From contig CM029119.1 in assembly GCA_016859345.1 (NCBI GenBank), positions 5,149,609 to 5,213,608 on the forward strand: a stretch of DNA of 64,000 nucleotides, read 5' to 3'. The position numbers and the translations under genes are program-made. Shown here in pieces: positions 27,201 through 37,125 of the stretch. The DNA is from Istiophorus platypterus (lineage: Eukaryota; Chordata; Actinopteri; Istiophoriformes; Istiophoridae). The notes beneath the pieces are model-generated. The model ran no database searches. It saw only the letters and a program-made list of their open reading frames with translations, and was not told the origin of the DNA. Within the stretch, counting starts at the first letter, position 1; the number at the start of each line of letters is the position of its first letter.

Positions 27201-28848
27201 CAGAATGTGTGCATATTTGTGGTTTAAAGTCACTCACCAGTCAACCGGGTTGTGTGCATGTTGCAGCAGGTAGGGCGACCTCTCCTTGGCCAACCTGTTG
27301 GTGTGTTTGTGAGGAGAGGAAGGTGGGCCTTCCCCCCCTGATGCCATACTCATGAAGACTGACTGACTGGACACACAAACATACTTATAATTTCAATGTC
27401 CGTTTGTTGGTAACAACAGAAATCCTAATTTTGTGTACCTTTAGTTGGTCCAGGTATCCCACAGAGCAGGGAATTAAGAAAAGAAAAGAGACCACTAAAG
27501 CAGATTTTTTTTTAATTCATCATCTTGGTGATTTTATAATTTTTTTTGAGATGACTAAATTATTCAGCTTTAACTGTTATGTCTGTCCTTTACTGATATA
27601 CTATTGCAAATATAAATTCTGGAAAAGAATTTGTCACGAAAAAGTCCATGTGCTAATACATCACTTAACAGACCTGCAGAATGACTTATGTTGAAGGAAT
27701 GTTGCAGAAAAAAAAGTGCTTTACATAAAGTTATAATTGTTGCAGAGCTGTGCTATTATTTTACATGTTTGCTCGCCGGTCTGGCTTACTGTATCAAATC
27801 TAATGGTGCCATTGCCAATTTATGCCAATTGCACAACTGTGCTTTCCAGGTGCGATGGGTCAAAATGTTTGCTATAAAAAAGGGTGGTTTTGAGCTATTA
27901 TACTTCAAAACAACAAAAACAGATACAGTAAAGGGAAAAAGTTATTGCCCGTAAATCTTAACTTATCAAAAATAATGTTCATTTGACAGTCTGGAGTGTA
28001 GGTAATGATTTAAATTTACTTCAATATATATATATATTCCTCTGCTTGATGTTGATTTCCAAGCAGACAAACCAATAAAACTGAATGACTGTCGCCACGC
28101 TGCCCGTCGGCTTATACTGCAGAACTCCATTTAAATATTACTACATTTTAAATTGACTTTTGCTTCTGGGTACAGGTTTAGATATAGATATAAAAACAGA
28201 TATAGATAAATTAGATAAAAAACGGGGAGACACACCCACACATATATATATATTTATTGTTTTTTTTTTCCTGAATAAAACTCACAGTTAATTAACTACA
28301 TTATAATGACAGCACAGGATGGTTAATGGAGCAGAACCTGGAAAATTATTGAAAACTAGTGATGCTCGGATGCTACACCGAGTTAAAATACGAGGCTTTC
28401 TGACCTGCGTTACATAACGACTGGGACACATTGATTTGTAAGATTGTTTGAGCTCCGCGTAACTACTCCTTTCACCCAAACGCACTCTTTTTGTTCTCCA
28501 TGGGACAAGCAACGCTTCTGTTAACGTGTTGCCGTTTTTATTTTTAATTTATTCTGCCAGGGCGGACCCGCCCGCTAGTCCGCTACCACTTGCCCGGGTC
28601 ACGGGCGGCTAGCGTTACCGTTAGCAACCTGTTAGCCCGGTTGGCTTTTACCTGAGGGAGCGGGCCAGCTCGGGTCGGACCGGCGCTGGTTTGTCGCTCG
28701 GCGGGCGCGGAATTACCCCGAGATCCCTTCTGCCGGGCCCCGAGACCCGCCGGGGACCGTCCGCTCTCGAAACGGCCGCTGTCAAAAGGCGCGCAGGCTC
28801 GACCGGGCCGCTCCTGGACGCCGACCGACGCCACGCTAGCCTCAGCAT
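1976..28848 (-). CDS. spata20: Spermatogenesis-associated protein 20 (DUF255 thioredoxin-like), 3' end off window
   Basis: Fifteen exons join in frame (2268 nt, 756 codons): 28652-28848, 27238-27366, 27096-27160, 26707-26861, 26458-26601, 26124-26325, 25883-26013, 25042-25146, 24286-24360, 22192-22404, 21668-21860, 19430-19598, 13214-13422, 4198-4397, 1976-2056. The product begins with an Arg-rich, acid-free stretch that looks like a mitochondrial presequence. The family's NPVDWYPWGQDAFDKAK and GYSTCHWCHVMERESFEDEE blocks follow, with the CHWC redox-type motif at about residues 136-139, then IKVDREERPDVDKVYM. The toroid half carries GIRDHVAQGFHRYSTD, SGGFYSAEDADS, MLASWNG and DQDGAEPSANSVSA. 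The human protein has about 786 residues and about 50 more after the last exon seen here, so the final exon should lie left of position 1. SPATA20 is linked to spermatogenesis but its biochemical role is unsettled; the CxxC suggests a redox or chaperone function. Identity is near certain; individual splice borders are inferred. Confidence 0.95.
2057..4197. other. spata20 intron 14
   Basis: Between exons 1976-2056 and 4198-4397. AT-rich, without any recognisable exon, mobile element or RNA gene. Confidence 0.7.
4880..6240 (-). mobile_element. Decayed L2-like LINE (reverse transcriptase C-terminal half)
   Basis: An open stretch at 5349-6236 and another at 5073-5330 encode the C-terminal half of an L2/CR1-type reverse transcriptase. 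Visible blocks are KGSVLEPLLFAIYT, a degraded YADD box (HITDETKLS), FALYNITKIRPYLT, ALGLSSTIVKPCQMVQN, AHITPLLIDLHWLP and, in the second piece, WWNELP and FLRTQLF. The catalytic YADD is lost and the frame is broken between the pieces, so it is inactive. The 3' part near 4880-5070 (TTATTCAAAGCAACTTACAA) looks like the element's tail. It sits in spata20 intron 13, in the same orientation as the gene. Confidence 0.8.
6917..7019. repeat. Compound (TATG)n / (GA)n microsatellite
   Basis: About 80 bases of TATG units, with a few TACG variants, run directly into a GA tract of about 20 bases. The open frames seen through it (repeated MYVC or HTYI) are artefacts of the repeat. Confidence 0.97.
8163..8197. 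repeat. (GT)n microsatellite
   Basis: A GT run of about 17 units lies in spata20 intron 13. Confidence 0.97.
9168..9211. repeat. (CA)n microsatellite next to the Tc1-like relic
   Basis: A CA run of about 21 units ends 17 bases before the left terminal repeat of the Tc1-like element at 9228. Confidence 0.97.
9228..10098 (-). mobile_element. Decayed Tc1-like transposon with terminal repeats
   Basis: Ends read CACTTTATTAGGAACACT (9228-9245) and, inverted, GGTGTGCCTAATAAAATGCT (10072-10091), typical of a common fish Tc1/mariner-type element. Between them the minus strand has two transposase pieces: FLLRQQRVGSEFGI with GGGVMVRGM (9629-9883), then FQLDNPKSHKAK and WPPHTPDLSPLENLRDVVEW (9363-9611). 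The PDLSPLENLRDVV block corresponds to the last catalytic region. Frames are broken and the N-terminal DNA-binding half is missing, so it is a relic in spata20 intron 13. Confidence 0.8.
10545..10975 (+). repeat. Dispersed teleost repeat, copy 1
   Basis: The sequence TTAGCATGTTAACATTTGCA, AGCTGAGGCTGATGGGAAC, CATGGCAATCTATTCAATAG and repeated TTGTTGAGACATA blocks belongs to a very common fish interspersed repeat built of roughly 110-base subunits (allele-like phrases 'catggcaatccatccaatag', 'tgttgagacat'). It has no coding capacity. Its class is not certain to me. Confidence 0.65.
11690..12320 (-). repeat. Dispersed teleost repeat, copy 2 (inverted)
   Basis: This is a diverged copy of the same family in the opposite orientation to copy 1. 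It shows AATATCTCAACA, GAACTTTGGTGATC, AAATTCCCATCAG and GTGAGCATGTTAGCATTGCG. With copy 1, about 700 bp away, it could form an imperfect hairpin. Confidence 0.55.
15160..15220 (+). repeat. Short fragment of the same dispersed repeat
   Basis: The phrase ATTCAACTCATCCTGTTGGG followed by AACATAAATGTTTGTACCAA matches one subunit of the dispersed repeat seen at 10545-12320. Only about 60 bases are recognisable. Confidence 0.45.
16215..16440 (+). mobile_element. Fragment of a second Tc1-like element
   Basis: The stretch from CATTCTAGAATGACATTTTA (near 16220) through GCTTTGTGGCAACAGTTTGG to GTCCATATGCTTTTGGCCAT (near 16411) matches, from memory, the transposase 3' part and terminal repeat of abundant teleost Tc1-like elements, with a large internal deletion. 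No open frame is left. It lies in spata20 intron 12, opposite in strand to the gene. Confidence 0.6.
19599..21667. other. spata20 intron 11
   Basis: Between exons 19430-19598 and 21668-21860. I see nothing recognisable in it. Confidence 0.65.
22405..24285. other. spata20 intron 9
   Basis: Between exons 22192-22404 and 24286-24360. There is no exon or repeat I can name; a short TAAT-rich patch lies at 23720-23780. Confidence 0.65.
26707..26861 (-). other. spata20: spata20 exon 4: thioredoxin-like CHWC motif
   Basis: This exon encodes 51 full codons plus the end of a split valine codon. It carries the diagnostic STCHWCHVM block of the DUF255/DsbH-like thioredoxin family. Both cysteines of the CxxC are present, followed by the ESFEDEEIG helix and the DREERPDVDKVYM strand-helix unit. 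The intact motif and perfect phase joins on both sides argue that the gene is functional. Confidence 0.93.
27367..28651. other. spata20 intron 1
   Basis: Separates the CpG-rich presequence exon from exon 2. AT-rich with short TA runs near 28025 and 28243. Open frames on the plus strand at 27404-27954 have no family resemblance. Confidence 0.65.
28652..28848 (-). other. spata20: spata20 exon 1: putative mitochondrial presequence
   Basis: This GC-rich exon opens at an ATG (28848) with MLRLAWRRSASRSG and holds many Arg, Ser and Ala residues and no acidic residue in the first 29. That composition is typical of a mitochondrial targeting peptide. It ends in phase 2 (AG), and the only phase-matching acceptor in the triplicated TCAG run at 27361-27368 joins it to exon 2. 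Exon 2 contains two further in-frame ATGs close to where the human MASG start lies, so a shorter, presequence-less product is possible. The start is inferred from frame and composition; no transcript evidence is available here. Confidence 0.7.
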
Positions 28849-28886
28849 CCTAATCCACCGGGCGCGTCGCCCGGTCGGTCGCGTTG

Positions 28887-28931
28887 GCGAGCTAACGTTA
28901 GCCGGCTAACGCTAGCGAGCTAACGCTAGCC
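28887..28931. repeat. Cluster of GCTAACG(T/C)TAGC near-palindromes
   Basis: Three copies of a 12-base palindrome-like unit (GCTAACGTTAGC or GCTAACGCTAGC) follow one another just upstream of spata20 exon 1. Related CTAGCGTTA, CCGTTAGC and TGTTAGC pieces lie at 28608-28637. Similar motifs recur in fish CpG promoters, but whether they are protein-binding sites or a short repeat cannot be told here. Confidence 0.6.
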
Positions 28932-28994
28932 GCTCCGTTGACGCCGCCCTGACGTGAGGCGGACGCTTTGTTGTTGCACTACCGACAACCGACA

Positions 28995-29004
28995 CAAGAT
29001 GGCG
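28995..29004 (+). promoter_or_regulatory. YY1-like site (CAAGATGGCG)
   Basis: The plus strand reads CAAGATGGCG, close to the YY1 consensus commonly found near start sites of TATA-less promoters. It lies about 150 bp upstream of the spata20 ATG in the CpG-rich region. Function is inferred from motif and position only. Confidence 0.45.
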
Positions 29005-29146
29005 CGTCGACAGGCCTCTAACGGTGTGCTGGCCCCTCTAGTGCTGCGTCATGGCTGTATGAGAGACTGAGAGAGTAATAATGGCAGAAGAGTGAAAGGA
29101 CAGTACACACGTGATCCCAAATGTCTCCTTTACATTACGTTTGCAC

Positions 29147-30021
29147 CTATTTCGAAATATTGAGCTGGACGACCGTCGAGACGAAGCCGGCCCGGGTCGC
29201 CACGTCCGAGGCGACGACGTTCACGGGCGTCCCGGCGGCTTGTCGCCTCAGCCACAGCAGCGTCCGCGGGAGGCTCCTCCGTGCGACGCCGGTGAGGCGG
29301 TCGCGGGGGCGAAGGATGTACCCGAGGACCCTCGCATCCTCCGGCAGGGTCAGGTTCAAGCCACACACGAAGAGACCTGCCGGAGGGGAGGGGAGGGGGG
29401 GGCAATCAGAGGTCAGCGGTCAAACCCCCGTTTCATGGTTGACAAACACACTCGACCCACAGAGCTGCAGGAACAGAGAAGACTTACGCCGATGAGGCGC
29501 TTGCTCCAAATCCCGACAGAGTTTCGATTCAACCTTTGCAGGATCCATACTGTTGCCATAATAATAAGGTATTTTACTCCACATCTCAGGGTGCTGATTT
29601 GCCGGATAGTCATATGAGACTATGACATTTCTGCCTTGGTCCCAGCAGCTCTTCAGGGTGGGGGTGTCCTGTTGCGATACGCCGAAAGGTGTTATTTTGG
29701 AAGAGGTAAAACCACAGAAGCATTCTGTAGGCACTTTAACGATGTTTGACTAGAAGAAACTGAAAGATCGGTGTTCTTTACCGTTCTACGGAGGAGTTTG
29801 GCTCCAAACAAGGTCTTGATGAATTTGATGAGATGGATGTGGAGCCGCTCTTCTATCTTTTTGTCAAATCCTTTGAAGTGGGACAAAGCCAGGATGAGGA
29901 TCTCCTTGGGGTTCCTCTCCGCCCAGTCATTTATCATCCGGAGAACAGCCTGACCACAGTGGCAGAATAGGAGTTCAGCTGGTATCCATCAAAGATATTT
30001 TCTCTTTTTCTACCTCCTTTT

Positions 30022-30066
<45 letters not shown>

Positions 30067-30088
30067 ATATATATATATATATATATAT

Positions 30089-30141
<53 letters not shown>

Positions 30142-32094
30142 TATTTATATTTGTTTGATATTATTCATTTAAAAGTAAAAGCACCTTGTGGGATGTTCAC
30201 TTTGGTGGATCATTTTGATTTATTTTTGCTTAAAAAAAAAAAAAGTGGTCAAATAGAATGAACTACATTGTTTCAGAAAAAGGACCAGGATGTTAATTGT
30301 GCGTCACCACATAACTCCTACTGAAGATCTACATGATATCATACAGACAACAAAGCCTCCCCGGTGAAACTGTGGACAGAAAGTAAAAAAAAAAAATTTT
30401 ACTGACAGGTCAAACTTTTCTGTGTCCAGGGCTATAGCAAAGATTTAATAGAAAGAGGTCATGAGTTCAAGACCCCCAACAACACCGAAAATGAAGTATG
30501 TAAAATGTTTGTGTAAAAGTTTTTTTATTGGCTTGATTTTTCATTGTAGACTGTGTAGCAGTGACAATAAATGAGAGGAGTGAGAGAGGAATGGCCTGCA
30601 ATTGAATAAAGTTCTTAAAATTATTTATTTAAATGTGTGCTGGTTTTTATGGTTGTATTAATTGGCATAAAGTGGTAAGATGTGGAGTCTAAAAATACAG
30701 GAACGAACCTATTCAATACCCATCCCAAATTCCTCATACCTCTTCTGACTCATGATCCGTAAAAGCTGACTTACTCCTTTGTACTTTGATTTACTAGAAA
30801 TTTACCAATGTAACAGGCAATGTTCTTGTGATTGTGTTTAACACTAATTTCTTTACCTCCACATCAGTCCTTGTGTACAACCCATGATAAAAGTAAAGCC
30901 TAGTGCAGTCGGCGTCGTTTGGCTTGCGAGCGATCCTCAGGTCAAAGTAGCGAATGCCTGCATCCAGTTGCCTTGTTATGGTCTCCTCCTGTAACGCAAG
31001 CCACAACAGCACTCAAACATTCCCCTTTCTATTTCTTATATGCTGAAATACAGTGAGCACTGACAGGTTATAAACTCCCCTTACCTGAGTGACTGCCCAC
31101 CTGCGCACTATTTTACGTGCACAATAAATCTTGCTGAATTTTTTCAGTCTATCAGGCTCTATTATGGAGGAATTGATGTCCAAATCATAACTCATCGAGT
31201 CATGGCTTCCTAGAAAACACAAAGCACACGTATGAACACAAAGTGCAAAAAATTTCATAGCAATATCAATGTTTACAAGCCTTATATCATTGCTGTGATA
31301 TAAAGCCATATATGTCCAAATTTGTGAGTTTCAGCCATGCTAGCTGCGTAGCTCTGTGGATAACAATGTTGATCTGTCAATCGGTCATTCTGTTTGGTGG
31401 CGTGGTGGGACCACCACTTTGGTCCAGACTGAAATATCTCGACAAGAACTGGCTTGCCATGAAAATTTGTAGACATTCATGGTTCCCAGAGGAACAATCC
31501 TAATGACTGTGATCCTTTGACTTTTTCAGTAATGCCATCATGAGGACATCATTTAGGTCTGTAGTGAAACGAAACTGGAAATTCGGTCAAGAAACTCATA
31601 GTGCTCAGAGGATGAATCCTAATGACGTTGTTGATCCCCCGAATTTTACTCTAGCGCTTACTTCAGGTCAAAAATTTTATTTGGCCAATACTTTGGCTTA
31701 CGACAAGCCTTAGCTGCACCCTGTGTCTAGTGCAAAGTCCTCTTCTTCTTAAACTACTGTAAATAAAGCACTTAAAGCCCCCTTGGCAAATTTGGGAGAA
31801 TGATTTTTCACAGCTGAAAATAAGGATGTTTATATGGCTCATTAAAGATATTACAGAGATATATGTTTTTCACATGACACTAACAATATGTTACGTTTAA
31901 TGTATAAAAACTGGGCAAAGTACTGTGTACAAATTCAATGCAACAGCACTTTAAGAAGTTGTATACTCTGTAAGCTTCATACCTGGTATGGCCAGTTTAA
32001 AGAGAGGAGTGTTGTGAAGTCCAGCTGGTAGTTGCGACATCCAGTCACAATAGTTTGTGATTTCTCCTCTCCCTTCCTCTTTTTCTGCAGACAT
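29147..32094 (-). CDS. plcxd1: PI-PLC X-domain-containing protein 1-like
   Basis: Six exons join in frame to 948 nt (315 aa plus stop): 31983-32094, 31085-31209, 30857-30988, 29782-29949, 29488-29668, 29147-29376. The human protein has about 323 aa. The X domain is recognisable: FKLAIPGSHDSMSYDLD carries the catalytic-type His, then QLDAGIRYFDLRIA, FYHGLYT, NPKEILILALSHFKG, GRNVIVSYDYP, IPYYYGN and LFVCGLNLT. The last three resemble PLCXD1 more than PLCXD2 or PLCXD3. There is no PH, EF-hand, Y or C2 domain, so this is a stand-alone phosphoinositide-phospholipase-like protein whose substrate is not established. The C-terminus ends in LNISK, slightly shorter than the mammalian tail. The start is the first ATG in an exon whose GlyGly join (ATACCAG|GA) restores the PGSHD motif. 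The stop lies about 300 bp from the next gene's ATG. Confidence 0.92.
30027..30137. repeat. (TA)n tract, about 110 bp
   Basis: A nearly pure TA run with two short interruptions (TATC and AGAG) lies in the plcxd1 intron between the exons at 29782-29949 and 30857-30988. It is self-complementary throughout and can extrude as a cruciform. Confidence 0.97.
31300..31740 (-). repeat. Dispersed teleost repeat, copy 3, in plcxd1 intron 1
   Basis: This copy begins GCCATGCTAGCTGCGTAGCT and contains CACTTTGGTCCAGACTGAAA, TGAAAATTTGTAGACATTCA and GAGGATGAATCCTAATGAC. These phrases identify the same family as at 10545-12320. It lies between plcxd1 exons 1 and 2. Confidence 0.65.
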
Positions 32095-33989
32095 CTTAAA
32101 TTCTACATAAAACACTTCAAACTCAATTTGCAGTCTTTCACAAATACAGTCACCGAAGCTGACAAGGGAATGGTCCTCAAAAATTAGCTCAGAAATAAAG
32201 GTTAAAAGTTAAGAGGAGCACCACTTACTCTGCTACTGTAAACTCCAGTCTTCCTTGAGTTCTTTAGTAATGGTGAAATTCTTTAGTACTGTCTTTAGTA
32301 TTGTCTTTTGGTGCTCATCAAAAAGCCACAGTATTCACTTCACATATCTTAATCTTGTAGCACTCTGGAAAGAAAGAAAGAGGGAAGTGTATCTGAAGTA
32401 GTCTTACAGGTTCTTGACACCCGGAAGCCCACTGAATGAGTTAAACTCACAGAAGACTTTTTGATGAGAAGGATATGGAACTCTACAGAAACTTCCTCAT
32501 ACCATCGGATGGGTTCAGTAAATACAGTGAGTAGAGAAGCTCTACATGTTTTTTTGCAGTCACACCAAGCTGCAGACCACAAGGTTTTATGCATCTGGTG
32601 ACTCATTCATACAAGGAAAAAGGTTGACTTTGCTATCAGTTGTACAACAAACAATACATTTTTTTTTTTAATACCTTGCACTTTCAATAAGGTACTATAC
32701 GGGGCAAGAGAGTACTATGAACTTTGAATGCAATTCAAGTAAAATAAAATCGGAAATGATAGTCAAATCAAACTGCTTAAATAATTATTGATATTATCAG
32801 CATAAAAGAGTATGTGATATTTGACATGTTATTATAAGTAAACGATGAGAACCTCTGCTTTAATTATCAATCAGTCATTCAAAAGACAGTGCTATGAATT
32901 AGTTTGGTATAGATATTCTCTTTTTCATTCATTCATGCTCTGTATTTGGCACAACAGTGATAGATGGGTTCTGTGTAAAAGAAAGTCAAGAGAAAGTATT
33001 TATTGATCCATTATGTATATTCCTTTTATATTTCTACTATTCACCCACACCTATTTGTTGCTTTAATGTTCATCTTGAACAGCAGGGCATTCAGTAGTTT
33101 AACCTAGTCTGCTTAATGCAACTACCCCACAAGGGCAATGTATGACAAGTGCTGCCAACATATATTATACTACAGACTACTATTTATATATGGTTGAAAG
33201 ATATATGAGCTTTGTGTGCTACATAGTGTATATATGATTTTTTAAGATTTCATTCATTGTAATTTTCCTTTTGACATTGACTTCCTTGCACATTTGGCAT
33301 CATATAAACTTTATGTATGATATGATTTGTCCTGTCCCCTATGTTCTGCAGAAGGACCGCTAGTGCCTAAACCTCAGCATATGGGACCCTAAGGTCACAT
33401 TTCCACAGTTATGTTGACTTTGAGCTTTCATATTTCACTAAAGGTTATATGATATATCATTTTCATTTAATTTATTTACAAATGACAAATTGAACTTATA
33501 AAACCCACCCTTGCTCAGTTCATGTTTTTTCTGCGGTTTTACTGCTGCAGTCTTACGTGGTCTGGTATGATCAGTAGTGTAAGGTAGTTAATGTGAGCTA
33601 ATGTTAGCAAACACTGAACTGGTTTAGGCATTTGTGGTCGTAGTAGTCAATGACAGTTACATCGACTCAGTTTAACTATGCCAACTATTATGTAACACAC
33701 CATATTTATTTTACAGTGTAAAGGTTGGAGGAGAAACAGACCGGGGCATTCTATAATCTGTTGAACCTACAGTTTGTGAAACAATCTATTACACAGACAT
33801 TTTGTTGCATGTATGTTCGTTTGTTGTTTCTTTGTATCAAAGGATGTGTTTCACTGAGTTGCCAACTTTAATGAGATGTTATAATAACTTATCACTCACA
33901 CAGATTTCGATTCATGTCTGTTTGTTGAACAGATTAATGACAAAACACAAGTCAAATTGATTTAAGTCTTTTTACTGGATTTGAGAAAA
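32095..33989. other. Intergenic region between plcxd1 and pga
   Basis: About 2 kb of AT-rich sequence upstream of plcxd1 and downstream of pga. The plcxd1 promoter must lie here, but I see no TATA box or CpG island near 32100-32400. No gene or repeat is recognised. Confidence 0.6.
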
Positions 33990-33995
33990 TTTAAT
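33990..33995 (-). terminator. Possible poly(A) signal ATTAAA of pga
   Basis: The minus strand reads ATTAAA about 160 bp downstream of the pepsinogen stop codon. It is the nearest poly(A)-type hexamer I noticed. Transcript ends are not visible, so this is tentative. Confidence 0.35.
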
Positions 33996-34153
33996 CATTC
34001 ATAGGACAAGGGACATATTCAAATCTCAAGAATTACACATTGTAGTTACAAATGGGAACCATGCCTGTTGGAAGTCCTACTATAACACTAGGATATATTT
34101 ATGATTGTTGCATGGCTTTCGTCTCGGATAGTTGCGAGTCAACTTCAGGCTCA

Positions 34154-37125
34154 TTACTTAGCCCTGGCCAGACCCACCATATTCTGGCCTCTGTTGAAGA
34201 CAGAGAAGTACTGTCTGATGAAGACATCACCCAGGATCCACAAGCTGTCACCTCCACCGCCAAAGCCGGTACGGCAGCCGTAGTATTGGGACTGTGGCAG
34301 GGATTGAGGAGCAGAATTTCAGATGGCGGGGAAATACAGCAAGATGAGAATATATGAATGGTTTGGGGAAATAAACACTTACCTGACGGACGTAGGCGGA
34401 GGCTGGGAGGGTGAATTCCTGTCCATGGATGTGGAAGGTCACATCAGGCATTTGGCCGATGCTGTTACAGTCGACAACATTCTGAGAGCAGACGGAGAGA
34501 GAGAAGAAAGTAAAATGAAAGGGGTGAAAGACAACCAAAAATTTGTTTCTACTGTTTAACTTTCAGCACAGTAAAGTACTTTACACTCTCACACTGTTTT
34601 TGTGGTATTACTCAATGTGACTGTACTCAAATCTCCCTCAGTCAACCAACATGTCTTTGGGGGGGACTTACGTCTCCATTCTGGCTGCTAGCTCCCACCC
34701 AGCTGTTGATGCTGCTGATGCTACTCTGAGGTCCAACGATCAGAGAAGTGCCAGTGTCCACAATAGCCTGGCAACCACCATTGCAAGCCACAACCTGACC
34801 ATTGACAGTAACACTGAAAGGCACAGAGTAAAGACAGATACAGTATCAAAACCTTTGGCTTTATTATCACTTTTTTGATGTCTGGATACATTTTGGAGGA
34901 ACTGTGGCTTTACCTGTCCACTGTGATCTGCCAGTACAGCTCATTGGAGAGGGGAATCCAGGTGATTGAGCCAGTGTAGTGGTTGCTGTCAATTCCACCG
35001 AAGGTCACCACACTACCCTGCTGAGAATTGCTACAGAGGAAAAGGACAACTTTCTGAAGAACTTACTAAAAGTCACTCACCATCTCAGTATTAGGAATCA
35101 TTTGTATAGTAAAACTTAGAATGTTATTTAGGTGCTGCATAGGAGACTGCAAAACTATGGCCCTGCTTACGAGCTCAGGTACACGGAGAAGAGGTCCTGG
35201 TTGACCAAGCCCTCCTTCATCATGTTGTCGAAGACAGGTGTAGCACCAGAGGCAGACAGGCGTGGGTATGCCAGGCCCAGGATACCATCAGCACGCATGT
35301 ACTGCATGAAGGGAGCTTCAGACCTGCTCAAGCCGAAGATCTGGTTCTTGACAGCGAGCCCACCCACCTAACAACAAACATCAAGAGCGCAGGGATTTAA
35401 AATCACCCCAAACCACAGCAGAATCTTCAAAGTGGTTATATGAACAAATTCATTTTATTCTTATAGTTTTTTTACAACTTGTTGTGACACACATGAATAT
35501 GAACTTTTGAGCCAATACATTTTTAATCATCAGGGAATCATGGTACCTTTGCCACCTTGAACATGGTTGGACAAAGTAATAATCAGTGTGTAAGATCAGG
35601 AAATAAATATTTAATTTCCAGTTCAAAGCGATACAGTTTGCTTATATTTCTCACCGTCACAGTGTCGTATGCAAGGAAGCCAGTCATGCTGCCAGTGCCG
35701 TACTGGATAACAAGAGGACTGCCATTGTATTTGTAGGTGCTGCTCTCGCTGGGGTTAAACTTATGATGGTTGTCTGGGAAGGTAGTGATGTGCAAAAAAT
35801 ATATTAAAGGAAGTAAATTAAGACATTTTAAAACATTTAATAAAATTTGGGAAAACTTTAATTTAAGTCCCCTATTTGGCATTCATAAGCAGCAAATAGA
35901 CATTAATGGTTTACACACTTGTATAATTAACATTCTAAAGTGTTTCTTAATCTTTATTTTTTGGCAATTAGAATTTATCATATTCGAATGTGTTTTTGAA
36001 ATATTATTACCTCTGATTTGTACAATAATGCTGTATTGACTTGTTTATACACCACCTATACTTCACAGGAGGATGTATGGTTTTTGACATTTGTATGTGC
36101 TTACGTCATTTTAGTGTTTTGTAGACCATTTATTCTACGTTTACATATCCCTTCTAAATACTAATTATTGGAAAAAAAAAAGGATAATGTAAGTTTACTT
36201 TTGAATCTGACTTGACAAAATCTTAACCCAAGCAGTTAAATATCTTTTCTTTGCTAACAGGCTACCAGTGTGAACTGTTAATATTACTGATTACCTAAAA
36301 CGTTCTTAAAACATTCCTACTAAACCTCAGTCTAGCCATCTAAAGCATGTGGTCAAGGTGTAAATGCATGTATAGTTTTACATACTGCAGGCTGGACTGC
36401 TGCAGTAGACAGAGGGCACCCACAGGTTAGAAGAGCCAGTGTCAAAGATGACTTTGAAGGACTGAGGAGGATTTCCAATGGAGATGATTCCATAGTAAGC
36501 CAGCTGGAGATGATGAGGAGATACAAAGATTAGTCATGACCAAAATGAGCCATTTGTCAAAATTTGTCTGTCAAAGCTTTAACCTCTGTTACTCACATCA
36601 GCATCGTTGGTCATGGGCTCATTGCCCACGGCAAAGCGTGAGTCAAACTTGGCCATGGGGTTAAATGGGTATTTCCGCCTGTACGTCTCCCATAGACCCT
36701 GCTCCTCCAAGACCTCCCTGGCAGTTTTACCCTTCTCCAGAGGGACCCTAGGATTCACACATGATAGCAATTTCAATTCTCTTATTTTAGTTGCATTTGT
36801 AATTTTTTTTTATTGACCTGTAAAGAGGTCTCTGCTCATGTCCTTTCTGTTAAACCTCTCACTACTTGCAAATGAGGTAACATAACCAATGCAGTCTCCT
36901 GACCCAGCTGCCTGCATTTAAATTCAAAGTCCATGAGAAGAGGCCTGACACTTGCTAATTCGAGTGTCATACATGTCAGCAGTTAGTTCAGGGTAGTTAA
37001 TGAAGTTTTTAAGAAAAAAATCAAAAATAGAACAAGTACAGGGACGTCTAAGAGTTGTGTCTGACTTACTGGATGAAGCACTCAGACAGTGCCACCATGG
37101 CACACAAAGCAAAGGCCCACTTCAT
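34154..37125 (-). CDS. pga: Pepsinogen A (gastric aspartic protease)
   Basis: Nine coding exons join in frame to 1137 nt (378 aa plus stop): 37070-37125, 36597-36747, 36386-36503, 35655-35773, 35171-35367, 34914-35030, 34672-34813, 34383-34481, 34154-34291. The product has a signal peptide (MKWAFALCAMVALSE), a basic prosegment (VPLEKGKTAREVLEEQGL through RKYPFNP), the first catalytic motif FDTGSSNLWVPS, the flap YGTGSMTG, the second catalytic motif AIVDTGTSL and the terminal LWILGDVFIRQYFSVF. Length and exon number match vertebrate pepsinogens. Residues such as SVYCSSPAC, GATPVFDN and LWILGDVFIRQY favour pepsin A over gastricsin. The enzyme would be secreted by stomach glands and self-activated by acid. 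All key residues are intact and no frame breaks are seen. The exact pga paralogue cannot be fixed. Confidence 0.93.

Larger units (their letters stand above)
28560..29060 (-). promoter_or_regulatory. CpG-rich promoter of spata20
   Basis: This is the longest GC- and CpG-rich stretch in the window, and it overlaps spata20 exon 1 and its upstream flank. It lies in the roughly 300 bp between the plcxd1 stop codon and the spata20 ATG, so it is the natural promoter of spata20. No TATA box is visible in the expected place, consistent with a housekeeping CpG-island promoter. CpG richness continues into the last plcxd1 exon, up to about 29350. Confidence 0.7.

Noticed and set aside
27404..27954. Two plus-strand open frames of about 90 codons
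   Set aside because: AT-rich intron sequence, no recognisable domain and no splice or start context.
29111..29617. 168-codon open frame on the plus strand
   Set aside because: It is antisense to the last two plcxd1 exons and owes its openness to CpG-rich coding sequence on the other strand; no family match.
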